A stretch of DNA of 37,500 nt from Prorocentrum cordatum (GCA_963575745.1 CAUYUJ010021171.1:252501-290000), one strand, 5' to 3'; shown: positions 18,580 through 27,070, counted from the first letter of the stretch. Notes: a model not told the origin generated them from the sequence alone. Numbers and translations are program-made.

Positions 18580-19270
18580 CCTGCTGGGATACCCGTTCTT
18601 ACTCGAATCCCTCCTGCAAGCCAGCTGCACCCAAAGAGCAGCAACAACAAACACCCCAAAGGATTGCCGCGAAATACCGGTGAGCATGCATTATCGAACT
18701 CGCGTCATTGACTATACTCTAGTCGATGTCAAACAGATAGGACTTACCCAGGCAGAGGTGGCTCACGCGGGTGAACAAAGCGAGTCATTATTTGACTCAC
18801 CACATCTCGATACATCCCTCATCAAAGAGTACGCTACGCAGTTACGGTAGACATGCACGCAACTGAGATGAATAATAATACGAGACGACTCCGCACGGCA
18901 GATACAGCTCTTCCACCTCTTCCCCCCTGCACCCCATCCCCCCAAGTCCCCATCCCCCCTCAGCCGTCCTCTTCCTCCTTCCCCTTCCTTTCCTTCCTCT
19001 CTGTCCCCCTCCCCTGGCCCTTCTCTCCTTTTGGGCACGCCTCGAGCTGCAACAACCAGGAGCTGGCCGATGATCGAAGACAGGCGGCGTTCAGGATCCG
19101 CCCTTCTTCCACTCCCCCCCAACAGGCACGGGGCGGGAGTTTTTGAGACGTCTTAGTTTGGGACTCTGGCCCAGAGTCCTCAGCAAAGTTGAGCATAACA
19201 GAGGAGCACGCACCGACAGTAATTAGGCACAGGCGAACTCTGTCATATCGCCACGCGAGACTGGAGAAAC
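18580..19270. other. No gene recognised
   Basis: Moderate-GC DNA followed by a CT-rich patch (about 18,905-19,030). No motif is recognised in the open frames. Confidence 0.3.
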
Positions 19271-19272
19271 CA

Positions 19273-19372
19273 ACAGGTACCCATACCGCTACTCCTCGGA
19301 CCTCTCCTGGGGTGCGTCCTAGCCAGGATTTCGAAGCGAATCCAGCGGTGGCGACGAGGGCGTCCCAGGGGC
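19273..19372 (+). repeat. Dispersed repeat (CGCGTTCTGGCCAGGAT type), copy 1
   Basis: CATACCGCTACTCCTCGG, CTCTCCTGGGGTGCGTCCTAGCCAGGATTTCGA and TCCAGCGGTGGCGACGAGGGC align in order with 27,279-27,375, at roughly 80% identity by eye. It sits just outside the Penelope-like element. Confidence 0.6.
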
Positions 19373-19486
19373 GCCAGACTGGATGAGGGTGGGGCGCTTT
19401 CGGCTCTTTGCTGTGACCGCTGGCCCTCGATGCCTCTTCCTTCCCCTCCTCCCGCCCCTCCCTCTTCCTATTCATATGCCATATCC

Positions 19487-19722
19487 AGGCGTTGGTTTGT
19501 CTGGTTTCTCTGGTCTGGGAGCTCAGAAAACGTGGCCAGGCGCTGGTTGGTCTGATTTTTCTGGTCTGGGAGCCCACGAAACCTAGCCTGGAGGTTGGGG
19601 GCTTGCGAACTACTGCCGTCAGACCAGAAGAACCAGAAAAAAACAACGCCTGACCAGGTTTTGTGAGCCCCCAGACCAGAAAAAAAAAAAACAAGAACAA
19701 CCTACGCCTGGCCAGGTTTTGT
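19487..19722. repeat. TCTGGTCTGGGAGCTCAGAAAACC repeats in both orientations
   Basis: Two plus-oriented units (about 19505 and 19553) and two inverted units (about 19635 and 19690) each hold TTTCTGGTCTGGGAGCTCAG or its complement plus AAAACCTGGCCAGGCGTT. The inverted halves could form a hairpin of about 200 bp. Related units lie at 25,205-25,295 on the other side of the Penelope-like element. Confidence 0.65.
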
Positions 19723-19726
19723 GCAT

Positions 19727-19865
19727 GAGGAGGAGCAAGGGGAGGATGGGGGAGGGGGAGGAGGAGGCGGAGGAGGAGGAGGAGGAGGAGGACGAGAATG
19801 GGGAAGAGGGGGAGAAGGATGAAGAAGAGGAGGAGGAGACGCTGGAGGAGGAGGAATGAGAAGAG
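19727..19865 (+). repeat. (GGA)n array, left flank of the Penelope-like element
   Basis: GGA repeats with GAA and GAT interruptions. The GAT array follows within 10 bp. Confidence 0.9.
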
Positions 19866-19873
19866 GCAGCCGC

Positions 19874-19874
<1 letters not shown>

Positions 19875-19925
<51 letters not shown>

Positions 19926-19960
19926 GATGCTGCTGATAATGATGATACTGATGATGATTA
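19875..19960 (+). repeat. (GAT)n array, left flank
   Basis: GAT repeats, degraded toward the right (CTGCTGATAATGATGATACTGATGATG), that run directly into the left direct repeat. Confidence 0.9.
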
Positions 19961-20131
19961 CCCTTTTGCGACAAAACCAATTTGCGGCCGACCCCGGCCA
20001 CCTCGATCTTTCTGCCTGCACACACGGACTATGGCGGGTCTGCTGCGGGGCCACTTCTCAGATGGTTGAGCGCCAGCGCCCAGCTAGAAGTCCAGAGCCA
20101 AATCGCCTGCGGGAACAGACCAAAAATGATG
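19953..20131 (-). repeat. Downstream pLTR-like direct repeat
   Basis: Aligns with 24,886-25,061 in the same orientation with about nine substitutions and two 1-base gaps over about 178 bp. Shared landmarks on the plus strand are TCTTTCTGCCTGCACACACG and CCACTTCTCAGATGGTTGAG. The outer edge is GAT microsatellite, so a target duplication cannot be resolved. Confidence 0.8.
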
Positions 20132-20229
20132 GCCCACCAATCGATGAACGGGAACTGACCTCAGAGGGGCCAGACAGGAACAACACGCGCGCCTGCCTTC
20201 ACGACCTCTGGCCCACCCCGCGGATGAAC

Positions 20230-20670
20230 TCACCCGCGAATCGCACGGAGACCTCCACGGGCTGCTGGCAGCACGAGAGGAAGGGGAGTAAACCACTGCA
20301 ATCCACTCGGCATCGGCTGCGGCATCATCTCAGCATACTGCGCTGCATGCTCGGGGTTCCCTGACGGATATCCCAAGCCAAAACCGCATAAATGACGAAA
20401 TTGCTGCCACCAATACCATTCCGCACCAAGAACGAATGACTTGAGGAAATAGCCATACGTAATGCCTAGCACGAACATGATACACACAACTGCAAACACG
20501 ACCTTCGGAGATATCTGGAAATCGCCTGACTTCTGACGACGTTTGACCCCACCAGCTGGCTGGGCAAAACTAATCCTCTGAATCGAAATCTTCTGGAAAG
20601 ATCGCGCCGTCGTTTCAGTCCAGCTGCTGAAGTACCTCCCAGAAACACTGAATGTGCTCCTTCTTGGCAC
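20230..20670 (-). CDS. Small single-span membrane peptide, Sec61-beta-like layout possible
   Basis: The minus frame from the ATG at 20670 has 146 codons. At about residues 47-77 a basic stretch (GGVKRRQKSG) leads into a hydrophobic span, FQISPKVVFAVVCIMFVLGI, which ends in YGYFLKSF. The ISPxVV start and the Lys about 22 residues after the Pro resemble the tail anchor of Sec61-beta, but the FYTxD signature before the span is absent. After the span the frame continues into WYWWQQF and a less convincing tail. It overlaps the end of the Arg/Asp-rich ORF in another frame and lies between the RT and the downstream repeat. It may be an element-encoded membrane peptide, a captured host fragment or chance. 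The start is uncertain because the first 35 residues overlap the neighbour. Confidence 0.3.
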   Translation of the reverse strand: MPRRSTFSVSGRYFSSWTETTARSFQKISIQRISFAQPAGGVKRRQKSGDFQISPKVVFAVVCIMFVLGITYGYFLKSFVLGAEWYWWQQFRHLCGFGLGYPSGNPEHAAQYAEMMPQPMPSGLQWFTPLPLVLPAARGGLRAIRG

Positions 20671-21343
20671 GGGGCGGGTCGCCGTCGAAGTTGTCCTTGC
20701 AGAAGCTGTTGAGCGCCTTGACCACCGTGGGGTTCGACGTCCAAGACTTGGTGATGAAGTCGCTCACCTCCTTGAAGTTGCCCCCGGACATCTTACACTT
20801 CCCACCGCACAAATCTGTGATGATGCACTTCTGAGAGTTCGAGAGCACGCCGTCGATATTCTGGCCGTTCTTGGCGAGGGCGACCGTAGCCGGGGGTGGG
20901 TTTGGCGGAAACGACGGGCCTCCCGAGCCTGATGCACCTGAACCTGCTGGTGCCGCTGGCACTGCAATCGCCGCCAACGCTTGGTTCAACTGCGAGCCCA
21001 CAACACCTGCCAAGAGCTCGCCCTGGCGCTTGAACTCCACGTCGCGGGACTCCTGCCCCCCCCCCCCCCCCCCTCACTGCCGGTAGCGAGCGAACTGCGG
21101 GCTCCGCTTGGCGAGGATGCGCTTGGCACGGCGAACCTCCTCCTCTGAGTCGGGCGAATCGTCGCGGCGGCGGCGGTCCCTGTCACGATCGCGATCGCCA
21201 CGGCCACGATCGTCGCGGCCTCCACGACGGTCTCCGTCGCGGTCGTTGCAACCACGAGTCTGCTCGTAGGGGCGACCACCGTAGCCCTTGCCATAGCCAT
21301 ATCCTGCGCCCTTGCCGCCGTCGCCTTTGCTGCCGTCGCCCAT
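20615..21343 (-). pseudogene. Arg/Asp/Gly-rich ORF of the Penelope-like element, broken at a G18 run
   Basis: Starts at the ATG at 21341-21343 (MGDGSKGDGGKGAGYGYGKG). The N-terminus is Gly/Lys-rich, then comes a dense Asp-Arg stretch (RRGGRDDRGRGDRDRDRDRR) and an acidic SPDSEEEVRRAKR. A TGA at about 21074-21076 followed by an 18-base G run (C run at 21056-21073 on plus) breaks the frame. It resumes as VEFKRQGELLAGVVGSQLNQ, a Pro/Ala linker and a Cys/Lys-containing C-terminal half (QKCIITDLCGGKCKMSGGNF), ending at 20615. The composition suggests a nucleic-acid-binding gag-like or ORF1-like protein of the element. That role is inferred from charge and position; I recognise no domain. Confidence 0.45.
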
Positions 21344-21478
21344 CGCTCGACGCCAACTTTGCGCGCGATTGCTGAGCCGAACTTGGGATAACCGCAACCC
21401 CCGAGCACTGAGCGCAGATTACGACGGGGGCAATGACAGCACGAATTTGGTGATAAACGGCAGGGGATATCCAAGCTT

Positions 21479-23219
21479 TTATATTTCCAGGGCATATTCG
21501 GGGATGGTGATAGCCATGAGAGCCCGAGACAAGCCTGACAACCGAGCGGAAGCCAGTTTGCTAAGAAGAGGTGCTCGAACACGCGCGAACGAATATGGTA
21601 GACGACCAAGCCATGGAATAAGAACACTATGATGATCGGAAGAGGCCCCGAAGATCCACAGCCGCTGTTGGTTCTTAAGAGTCCAGCTTAGTGACCTCGC
21701 ATACAGATGCAATTCTGAATTCACCCATTGAAATACTTCACCATCTGGAGATAAGGGCCCGGGCGAATACCGAGTCGGACGCCCTGACGACTGAAAGACG
21801 ACAGATACAGGCTCCGAACACATGTTTTCCACGAGTGCCTTCATACACCCTGGGCAATAGCAGAGACTAAAGGACATCACGTCGTCGACATGCCTACGCC
21901 ATGTCAGAACGGCCTCTAGAGGGGGGATGTGACCGAAACCCAAGAGTTGCCAACTTCGCACCATTCTCCATCGTCAGAAACTCCTCATGCGCAAAACGAA
22001 CGGACACGGCAGCACTACTAATACTGCCCCCAATACACAATCCCAGAAGCTCAAAGACCAGGTTCCCGACGGCCACGAAACTGCACGTAAGGCCTGCTAG
22101 AATGGCCCTCCGTAAAACCTCCAGGGGCAGGGCCCACCAGGCTCTACTCCAGGAGCGCGTGGCAGCCATTGCTTTGCACTGCCGTCCTTTCGCAATCAGA
22201 ATCGCGCCAGCACCTGCGACGGCACGAAAACGAGATTCCAACCACAACCAAGCTGGCATGGCATTTTCACTGCGGCAACTGTCAAAAGCCTGGTCAACGT
22301 CGAACGTCGAGACCTGCAAGCGGCCGCGCAGCTGACAGCCGCGCCGCAGGCAGCACCCATCGGGTGCAGGTGCTGCCAGGGACTGCAAGTCCGCTCTCAG
22401 AACCTCCCCAAAGTCAGTGATGTTCAGGATCTCACGACCTGCTCCAGAGATTTCCAGAACAGCACGAATAGCACGACCGATAACTTCCCAGGACCTCGCG
22501 AACGGGATCGTGGACATGTCAATAATTCTGCGCATGCACGGAAGGGTTGGGCGGCCGCATTTCCACTCGCCACAATCTGAAAAACACTTCGACTTCACGA
22601 ACGGGAAGAGGGTTGGAGGAGAAATGCCTTGACCCAGAAAACCTCGCCGGCGCGCCAGGAACTCGGGAAGGCCGACGCGACCGCGAACAGGATGCCAAGC
22701 AAGTATATCACGTGGACGAAGGTCAGGGTGATAACGTCACAACGTCGCATCGGCCATCATCTTATGAACTAGATACGGCCCAACTGCCCCTCGATCAATA
22801 AGCCACGCCTTAGTTCCATCACGATCGTCCCTGGTTAGCGCTCCACGAAGACGGGTGATATCCTGAAGCTGCGACCCCAACTTGGCCCAAGGGTCAGGGC
22901 GAACTGGAGCGGGGAGAGCCTGAATCTCGACATCCAGCGCTCCTCGAAAACGCCGCTGAACGCGAGGGTGCAGCCGACGACGTTGTCCCCACGAGCGCCG
23001 CGCACTTTGCAGCGTACGACGAAGACGGGGCAGCGACGGCAACGCAGGTAACTTGCACGGTCCTGAATACGCAGCTAACGTGGGATACGTCGCATAACGA
23101 CCGAGAATACCTGGAGCCACCTGCTGAAACTGCGACTGACAAAGACCACGAAGAACACGCTTCACGTTGAACATATCTGCCCAGACCGGCCTTCGCTGTG
23201 AGCACGCTGAGATGCTCAC
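21479..23219 (-). pseudogene. Reverse transcriptase of the Penelope-like element
   Basis: The coding run is split by a TGA at about 22,734-22,736 and a frameshift near 21,950. The fingers region precedes motif A, STFDVDQAFDS, whose catalytic Asp is at 22299-22301. Motif B is LLGLCIGGSISSAAVSVRFA (about 22,045-21,990). Motif C is RRHVDDVMSFS, with the Asp pair at 21881-21886, so His replaces the usual Tyr of YxDD. CYCPGCMKALVENMC follows, with Cys pairs of unknown role. The thumb region continues to LMAITIPEYALEI at 21479. All three catalytic Asp are retained although the frame is broken. The upstream segment (23219-22740; RVLRGLCQSQFQQVAPGILG, LPALPSLPRLRRTLQSAR) is the RT N-terminal extension or linker. 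Confidence 0.65.
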
Positions 23220-23478
23220 TTAGCCACCGACGAGCTGGCTCACAACGAACTTCATCAATTGCAGTTTTGAACAAATGACGAAGAAGATGCAGCCGCCGAA
23301 CGAGTTCACGTGGTACAATGACGGGAGAGACTGAGACCGGTGGCAACCCATGCCGCTGACACATCTTGTTCAAGTGAGCCATCGCTGCAAATTGAAATGA
23401 GAAACCACAAGCACGAGACTTGATTTCACCAGCCAACTCATAGATGTACTCAGCCTTCTGCTAAGCCTTCTGCCAGAA
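23220..23478 (-). pseudogene. Linker between GIY-YIG and RT, with two stops
   Basis: In the same frame as the nuclease, the codons after PSPW contain two stops (about 23,477 and 23,459). The frame then continues as EYIYELAGEIKSRACGF, FAAMAHLNKMCQRHGLPP, IVPRELVRRLHLLRHLFKTA and LSEHLSVLTAKAGLG before a frameshift near 23,200 into the RT frame. Its normal composition and collinearity suggest the nuclease and RT were once one polyprotein. Confidence 0.5.
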
Positions 23479-24555
23479 CTACCACGGCGATGGAAAGACA
23501 ATATCGGCATGCTTAGATGAACAGTAGGCCAATCGCATGTTGAGGCACAGCGGGTTGCGACCCAGCAAGTGGAGCGGGCCGAGCATCCCAGTGGACAATG
23601 CCATACACCGAAGATGGAACAAGTACAGCTTCTTAAAACTGCCGCGAACTTTTGACGGATGAGTTGAAGGCTCCGACGGCTTCCTGCCAATAACATCCCT
23701 GAACATCGTAGTAGTCCAAATCGAGCCTGTCGCCCGCTGCCGAAAACGAGGGAAAGGCCGGCTGCGGGGCTCAGATAGATCTGGTCGAACTCGGAATCCA
23801 CGGCGTTGCATATTCTGAAGAAGTCGGTAATCTGCACCATTGCAGCCTGGACGTAGCATCTGTACGAGCGCACGCTCAGCTGTCAGAGCCTGGAGCTCTG
23901 TCGGACACCATGCCACTGGCAAGAAACCAATACTACCGAGCGACTTTCGCAACGATGCATATCGAGGCAATTCAGAATCACGACGAGAATGAAAATCAAG
24001 CAAAGCTTTGTAATGCTCAGCGCAGCGCTCTGGAATACCTGGGCGACCTTTAGCCCGGGCAACGTTGGCTTTGCAATTGTACAGGCCACTGTGACCGAAC
24101 AACAGATACACCGCTGCGCCTGACCCAACAGACTGAAGTAAATTGGATTGCTGATGCTGAAACCATTCCACCGCACCATTCTTGATATGAAACGCCATCT
24201 CGCTTGGCATAGTCATAAGAACACGGCGAGCCCAACGCGGACATGATGGCAATGATAACGCTGTGCGAATCTGAACGAAAGCCATACCTTGAGCGAGGAG
24301 TGCCAGAACGAGATGACCTGCGCGACCATATCGACCGACACGTAAACGATCAGGGGAAATCGCTTGTAAAATGTGGAAAAGTGCTTCACATAGGCCAACC
24401 ACGTCGTTCATCAGAATACGTCCGACCACCCATTCAGAAACAATTGGTGCTGACAGTTCCCCTGGATGCGAAAGATGTGCTCGGACTGGAAGAACCACTT
24501 GACTGGCCCGCGCACTGCGCACTGTAGGACGCGGCCATTTCACCGAAGTAGGCAT
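23479..24555 (-). CDS. GIY-YIG-like nuclease domain of the Penelope-like element
   Basis: A 358-codon open frame. The GIY-YIG core spans about residues 146-242. AAVYLLFGHSGLYNCKAN supplies the paired Tyr strands (Y150, Y159), with YNC in place of YIG. GIPERCAEHYKALL supplies the conserved Arg (R177) and His (H181). PRYASLRKSLGSIGFLPVAW forms the middle. TAERALVQMLRP supplies the metal-binding Glu (E227), and CNGAD the late Asn (N239). Spacing is close to that of phage GIY-YIG nucleases. Family members nick DNA, and in Penelope-like elements the domain is thought to cut the target for primed reverse transcription. It precedes the RT on the same strand. The first 145 residues are unassigned, and the start is taken as the first in-frame ATG after an upstream stop. 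Confidence 0.65.
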   Translation of the reverse strand: MPTSVKWPRPTVRSARASQVVLPVRAHLSHPGELSAPIVSEWVVGRILMNDVVGLCEALFHILQAISPDRLRVGRYGRAGHLVLALLAQGMAFVQIRTALSLPSCPRWARRVLMTMPSEMAFHIKNGAVEWFQHQQSNLLQSVGSGAAVYLLFGHSGLYNCKANVARAKGRPGIPERCAEHYKALLDFHSRRDSELPRYASLRKSLGSIGFLPVAWCPTELQALTAERALVQMLRPGCNGADYRLLQNMQRRGFRVRPDLSEPRSRPFPRFRQRATGSIWTTTMFRDVIGRKPSEPSTHPSKVRGSFKKLYLFHLRCMALSTGMLGPLHLLGRNPLCLNMRLAYCSSKHADIVFPSPW

Positions 24556-24594
24556 CGGGAAAAATACAGGCTGAACAGAAACTTGCTATGCGCT

Positions 24595-24750
24595 GCACCA
24601 ATGCCCAATCGCGCTTCATACGCGCACGGCACAAGCACACGCATGAAGAGAAGGTACACGAATGCAGCGAATTTGTGCCTCAGGCCCACTCGCGCTCCAC
24701 GGATGCACGTCACAGGCACAGCCGCGAAGAGAAGGTGCCCGATTCCAAGC
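24595..24750 (+). repeat. Two-copy tandem repeat of about 80 bp in the element's 5' region
   Basis: TACGCGCACGGCACAAGCAC with GAAGAGAAGGTACACGA is followed about 85 bp later by GATGCACGTCACAGGCACAG with GAAGAGAAGGTGCCCGA. A hydrophobic minus frame crosses it (24761-24540; FAAFVYLLFMRVLVPCAYEA), but no domain is recognised. Confidence 0.45.
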
Positions 24751-24885
24751 AAACTCAGCAAGTAAGACCTGCACAGACCTGCAGGTGACTGAATATGTAG
24801 AGGACGAAGTAGAAGATGAGGTAGAACGCGCGCGGGTTGAACAAGCTGACGGCCGCAGCAAATCGGAATACTCGACAGCCTTGAG

Positions 24886-25055
24886 ATGATTATCTTTCTG
24901 CGACAAAATCAATCTGCGGCCGACCTCGGCCACCTCGATCTTTCTGCCTGCACACACGGACTATGGCGGCTCTGCTGCGGGGCCACTTCTCAGATGGTTG
25001 AGCGCCCGTGCCCAGCTAGAAGTCCAGAGCCAAATCGCCTGCGGAACAGACCAAA

Positions 25056-25061
<6 letters not shown>
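24886..25061 (-). repeat. Upstream pLTR-like direct repeat
   Basis: Direct copy of 19,953-20,131, about 94% identical by eye. As the 5' repeat of the minus-strand element it would hold any promoter, but no TATA-like or dinoflagellate TTTT-box signal is obvious. It runs directly into (GAT)n at its outer edge. Confidence 0.8.
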
Positions 25062-25112
<51 letters not shown>

Positions 25113-25136
25113 CTGATGATGATGATGATGATGATG
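25053..25136 (+). repeat. (GAT)n array, right flank
   Basis: About 80 bp of nearly perfect GAT repeats with one CTG interruption. It mirrors the GAT array on the left side of the element. Confidence 0.95.
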
Positions 25137-25173
25137 AGGAGGAGGAGGAGGAGGAGGAGGAGGAGGGGGAGGA
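25137..25173 (+). repeat. (GGA)n array, right flank
   Basis: About 37 bp of GGA repeats directly after the GAT array, the same order (element, GAT, GGA) as on the left side. Confidence 0.9.
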
Positions 25174-25204
25174 GAAGCCCGGCGTTAGTTTCTGTTTTTG
25201 TTTG

Positions 25205-25295
25205 TTTGTTTCTTTCTGGTCTGGGAGCTCAGAAAACCTGGCCAAGCGTTTTGTTTAAAGGTTTTTCTGGTTTGGAAGCTCAGAAAACCAAGCGA
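25205..25295 (+). repeat. TCTGGTCTGGGAGCTCAGAAAACC repeat, right flank
   Basis: Two tandem units (TTTCTGGTCTGGGAGCTCAG at about 25,214 and TTTCTGGTTTGGAAGCTCAG at about 25,263), each followed by AAAACC and AAGCG. They match the units at 19,487-19,722. Confidence 0.65.
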
Positions 25296-25299
25296 AGGG

Positions 25300-25550
25300 T
25301 ACAGGCATGGGCAATTATCTCTTCCTTCTCGGAGACAAGGCAGAGTCTCGAGAATCTCCCCCACCGCCTCTCTCCCATCGTAACAGCCGCCGCCGTGAGC
25401 GCTGCCGTCCGCCGCCCGCCGCCGCCCTCGGCCGCGGCCGCGCGGCGGCTGCAGAGCGGAGCCCTCGCGACGGCGGCGGCGGCGGCCTCCATGAGACGAG
25501 ATTCGGACCGGCGCAGGATCGGGCCGGCACAGGTCGGGGACCTCTGCGAT
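25300..25550. other. CpG- and GCC-rich DNA, no gene recognised
   Basis: GCCGCCGCC/GGCGGCGGC-rich segment (about 25,385-25,495). The Ala/Arg frames it produces are compositional. Confidence 0.35.
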
Positions 25551-25559
25551 CCTGCGGCT

Positions 25560-25779
25560 CTGGTGGATGCCTCGGGCGCCACTCGGGAACGCCCTGAGAG
25601 CGTTCCTGAGCGCTGTGCAGTCAGCCCGTGTACTGAGGACGCGCGACAAGGATGCAGGGGCCTTGGCAGGCCATCTCGAGGCTATTCGAGCGGGGCCCGG
25701 CCAGTGAAGGTGGCCAAGGATGGGCCGAAGAGGTAAAGATTAGGTCGGGCATGTCCTCCTACATGCGGATTTGGGGCAA

Positions 25780-25825
<46 letters not shown>
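25560..25825 (+). repeat. Dispersed repeat with poly(A) tail, copy 2
   Basis: CAAGGATGCAGGGGCCTTGG, ATTCGAGCGGGGCCCGGCCA and GTGGCCAAGGATGGGCCGAA match 15,345-15,480. The segment continues TCGGGCATGTCCTCCTACAT and GCGGATTTGGGGCAAAAATT, then ends in 41 consecutive A (25785-25825). A terminal A run after a dispersed repeat is the usual mark of a retroposon. It encodes nothing recognisable, so a SINE-like or LINE 3' end is the likeliest reading. Confidence 0.5.
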
Positions 25826-25827
<2 letters not shown>

Positions 25828-25930
25828 GCCGGCCCACCGGGCCAAGGGCGTGCTAAGATCTCCGGTTACTAGTTAACAATATTCTAGTTCGCGCGCGCGG
25901 GGCCGCCCCTGGGGGTCCCCGGACGAAAAT

Positions 25931-25974
25931 ACCCCGGGACACCCCGGGACACCCCCGGGACACCCCCGGGACAC
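25931..25974 (+). repeat. CCCCGGGACAC tandem repeat
   Basis: Four units of 10-12 bp (ACCCCGGGAC/ACCCCCGGGAC), each with a CCCGGG palindrome. Confidence 0.85.
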
Positions 25975-26079
25975 TCGGATCAGAGATGCCAGACAGGGCA
26001 ATTTTTCGACACCCCTCACGAGGATCGTGGCCTCCGAGGGGAGGGGCGCAATCGACTACCCCTCCTCCTGACCCTAGAG

Positions 26080-26680
26080 GTCCCTAAGACTGCCCAAGAG
26101 GCACCCGAGACGCCCAAAGGGCGCTCCAAGACGCCGATGATGACCCCAAGACGGCCCAAGAGGCCTCCAAGTGGCCTCTAAGAGGCCTCACAAGAGGGCC
26201 CGAGAGGCCAAAACCATAATTTTTACGATGGTTTTGAAAACATGTTGGCCTTGTCGCCTTTTCGGCCATCCGATGCTCCAAAACGGCCAAAGAGGCCCCC
26301 AAGAGCGCCCCAAGAGCACCCCAAGACGGGCCAAGAGGCTTCCAAGAGGGCCCCAAGAGGGCCCAAGAGGGCCCCGAGACGGCCCAAGAGGCGCCCAAGA
26401 CGGCCCAAGACGTCCCCAAGACGGCCCCAAGAGGGGCCCAAGAGGGGGACCACGAACCGAAAACTCGAGCCGTCCGCCCCAAGAGGGCCCCAGGAGGCCC
26501 CGAGGGGCCCCCAAGAAACCCCCAAGAGGCCCCAAGATGCCGCCAAGAGGCCCCCAAGAGGCCCCAGGAGGCACCCAGGAGGCCCAAAAGAGGCCCCAGA
26601 AGTTCAAAAATGCCTCCCAGGCGCCCCCGAACGGCTTCTCAAAAGATCCCAAGAGGCCTCCCAAATAAGCAGTTTGACGA
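26080..26680 (-). repeat. 'GCCCAAGAGGCC' minisatellite block, copy 2
   Basis: The same 12-bp units as at 5,395-5,910. The AT-richer island (about 26,212-26,285; TTTTGAAAACATGTTGGCCTT) and the CGAACCGAAAACTCGAGCC island (about 26,450-26,470) align with 5,570-5,640 and 5,795-5,820 in order and spacing (236 and 223 bp apart). The minus-strand Gly-Leu-Leu-Gly-Ala-Ser-Trp frame is a translation artefact of the unit. Confidence 0.75.
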
Positions 26681-26724
26681 CGACCCTGTTTAGCCCCAAG
26701 AGCAACACAAGATGCCAACAAGAG

Positions 26725-26880
26725 GCTTCCTCCTCCGCCCCTTCCCCTTCCTCCTCCTCCTCCTCCTCCTCCTCCCCCTCCTCCTACTTATCTTCATCCT
26801 CCTCCTCTCCTTCTCATCCTCTCCTCCTCCTCCCCTCCCCTTCCCCATCCTCATCTTCCTCCTCCTCCTCCTCCTCCTCG
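26725..26880 (+). repeat. (CTC)n array
   Basis: About 155 bp of CTC/CTT repeats with ATC interruptions. Confidence 0.9.
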
Positions 26881-26989
26881 GCTGCGCCACAATGGCCCTG
26901 GGCCCACGGCGAAGCAGTAGCGATCATGCAACATGGGCCGGCGAAATGAGCGAAGCGATTGAATTATCAAAAAATCGTCCAGGTCCCTG

Positions 26990-27070
26990 TTGAGGGACAG
27001 GCCCGACTTAAGGCAACGATGCAAGGGTACCCCTGGGAAAGTTGGCCATGCTTCTGATGCGGGTCGGCTG
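26990..27070 (+). repeat. Dispersed repeat, partial copy 3
   Basis: GATGCAAGGGTACCCCTGGGAAAGTTGGCCATGCTTCTGATGCGGGTCGGCTG matches GATGCAAGGGTACCCTTGGGAAGGTTGCCCATCCTTACTGTGCGGGTTGACTG at 15,480-15,532. The preceding GAGGGACAGGCCCGA recurs at about 36,907. Confidence 0.6.

Larger units (their letters stand above)
19953..25061 (-). mobile_element. Penelope-like retroelement with GIY-YIG upstream of RT, flanked by direct repeats
   Basis: Seen directly: direct repeats of 179 and 176 bp bound a minus-strand unit. In order it encodes a GIY-YIG-like nuclease (24555-about 23480), a linker, a reverse transcriptase (about 23219-21479), an Arg/Asp/Gly-rich protein (21343-20615) and a one-span membrane peptide (20670-20230). 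Established: Penelope-like elements pair an RT with GIY-YIG and carry terminal repeats called pLTRs. Classical members have GIY-YIG at the C-terminus, whereas the Naiad/Chlamys clade of algae, protists and invertebrates has it at the N-terminus. Inference: this is a dinoflagellate member of the permuted type. Two frameshifts and several stops make the copy inactive. No hammerhead ribozyme core was found in the repeats. Confidence 0.7.

Noticed and set aside
18960-20054. 364-codon minus frame with poly-Ile and poly-Leu stretches
   Set aside because: Translation of the GAT and GGA arrays and the TCTGG repeats joined to the pLTR-like repeat.
24886-25061. Search for a hammerhead ribozyme in the pLTR-like repeats, as found in many Penelope-like elements
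   Set aside because: No CTGANGA core with a matching GAAA was found; CTGATGA occurs only inside the GAT microsatellite.
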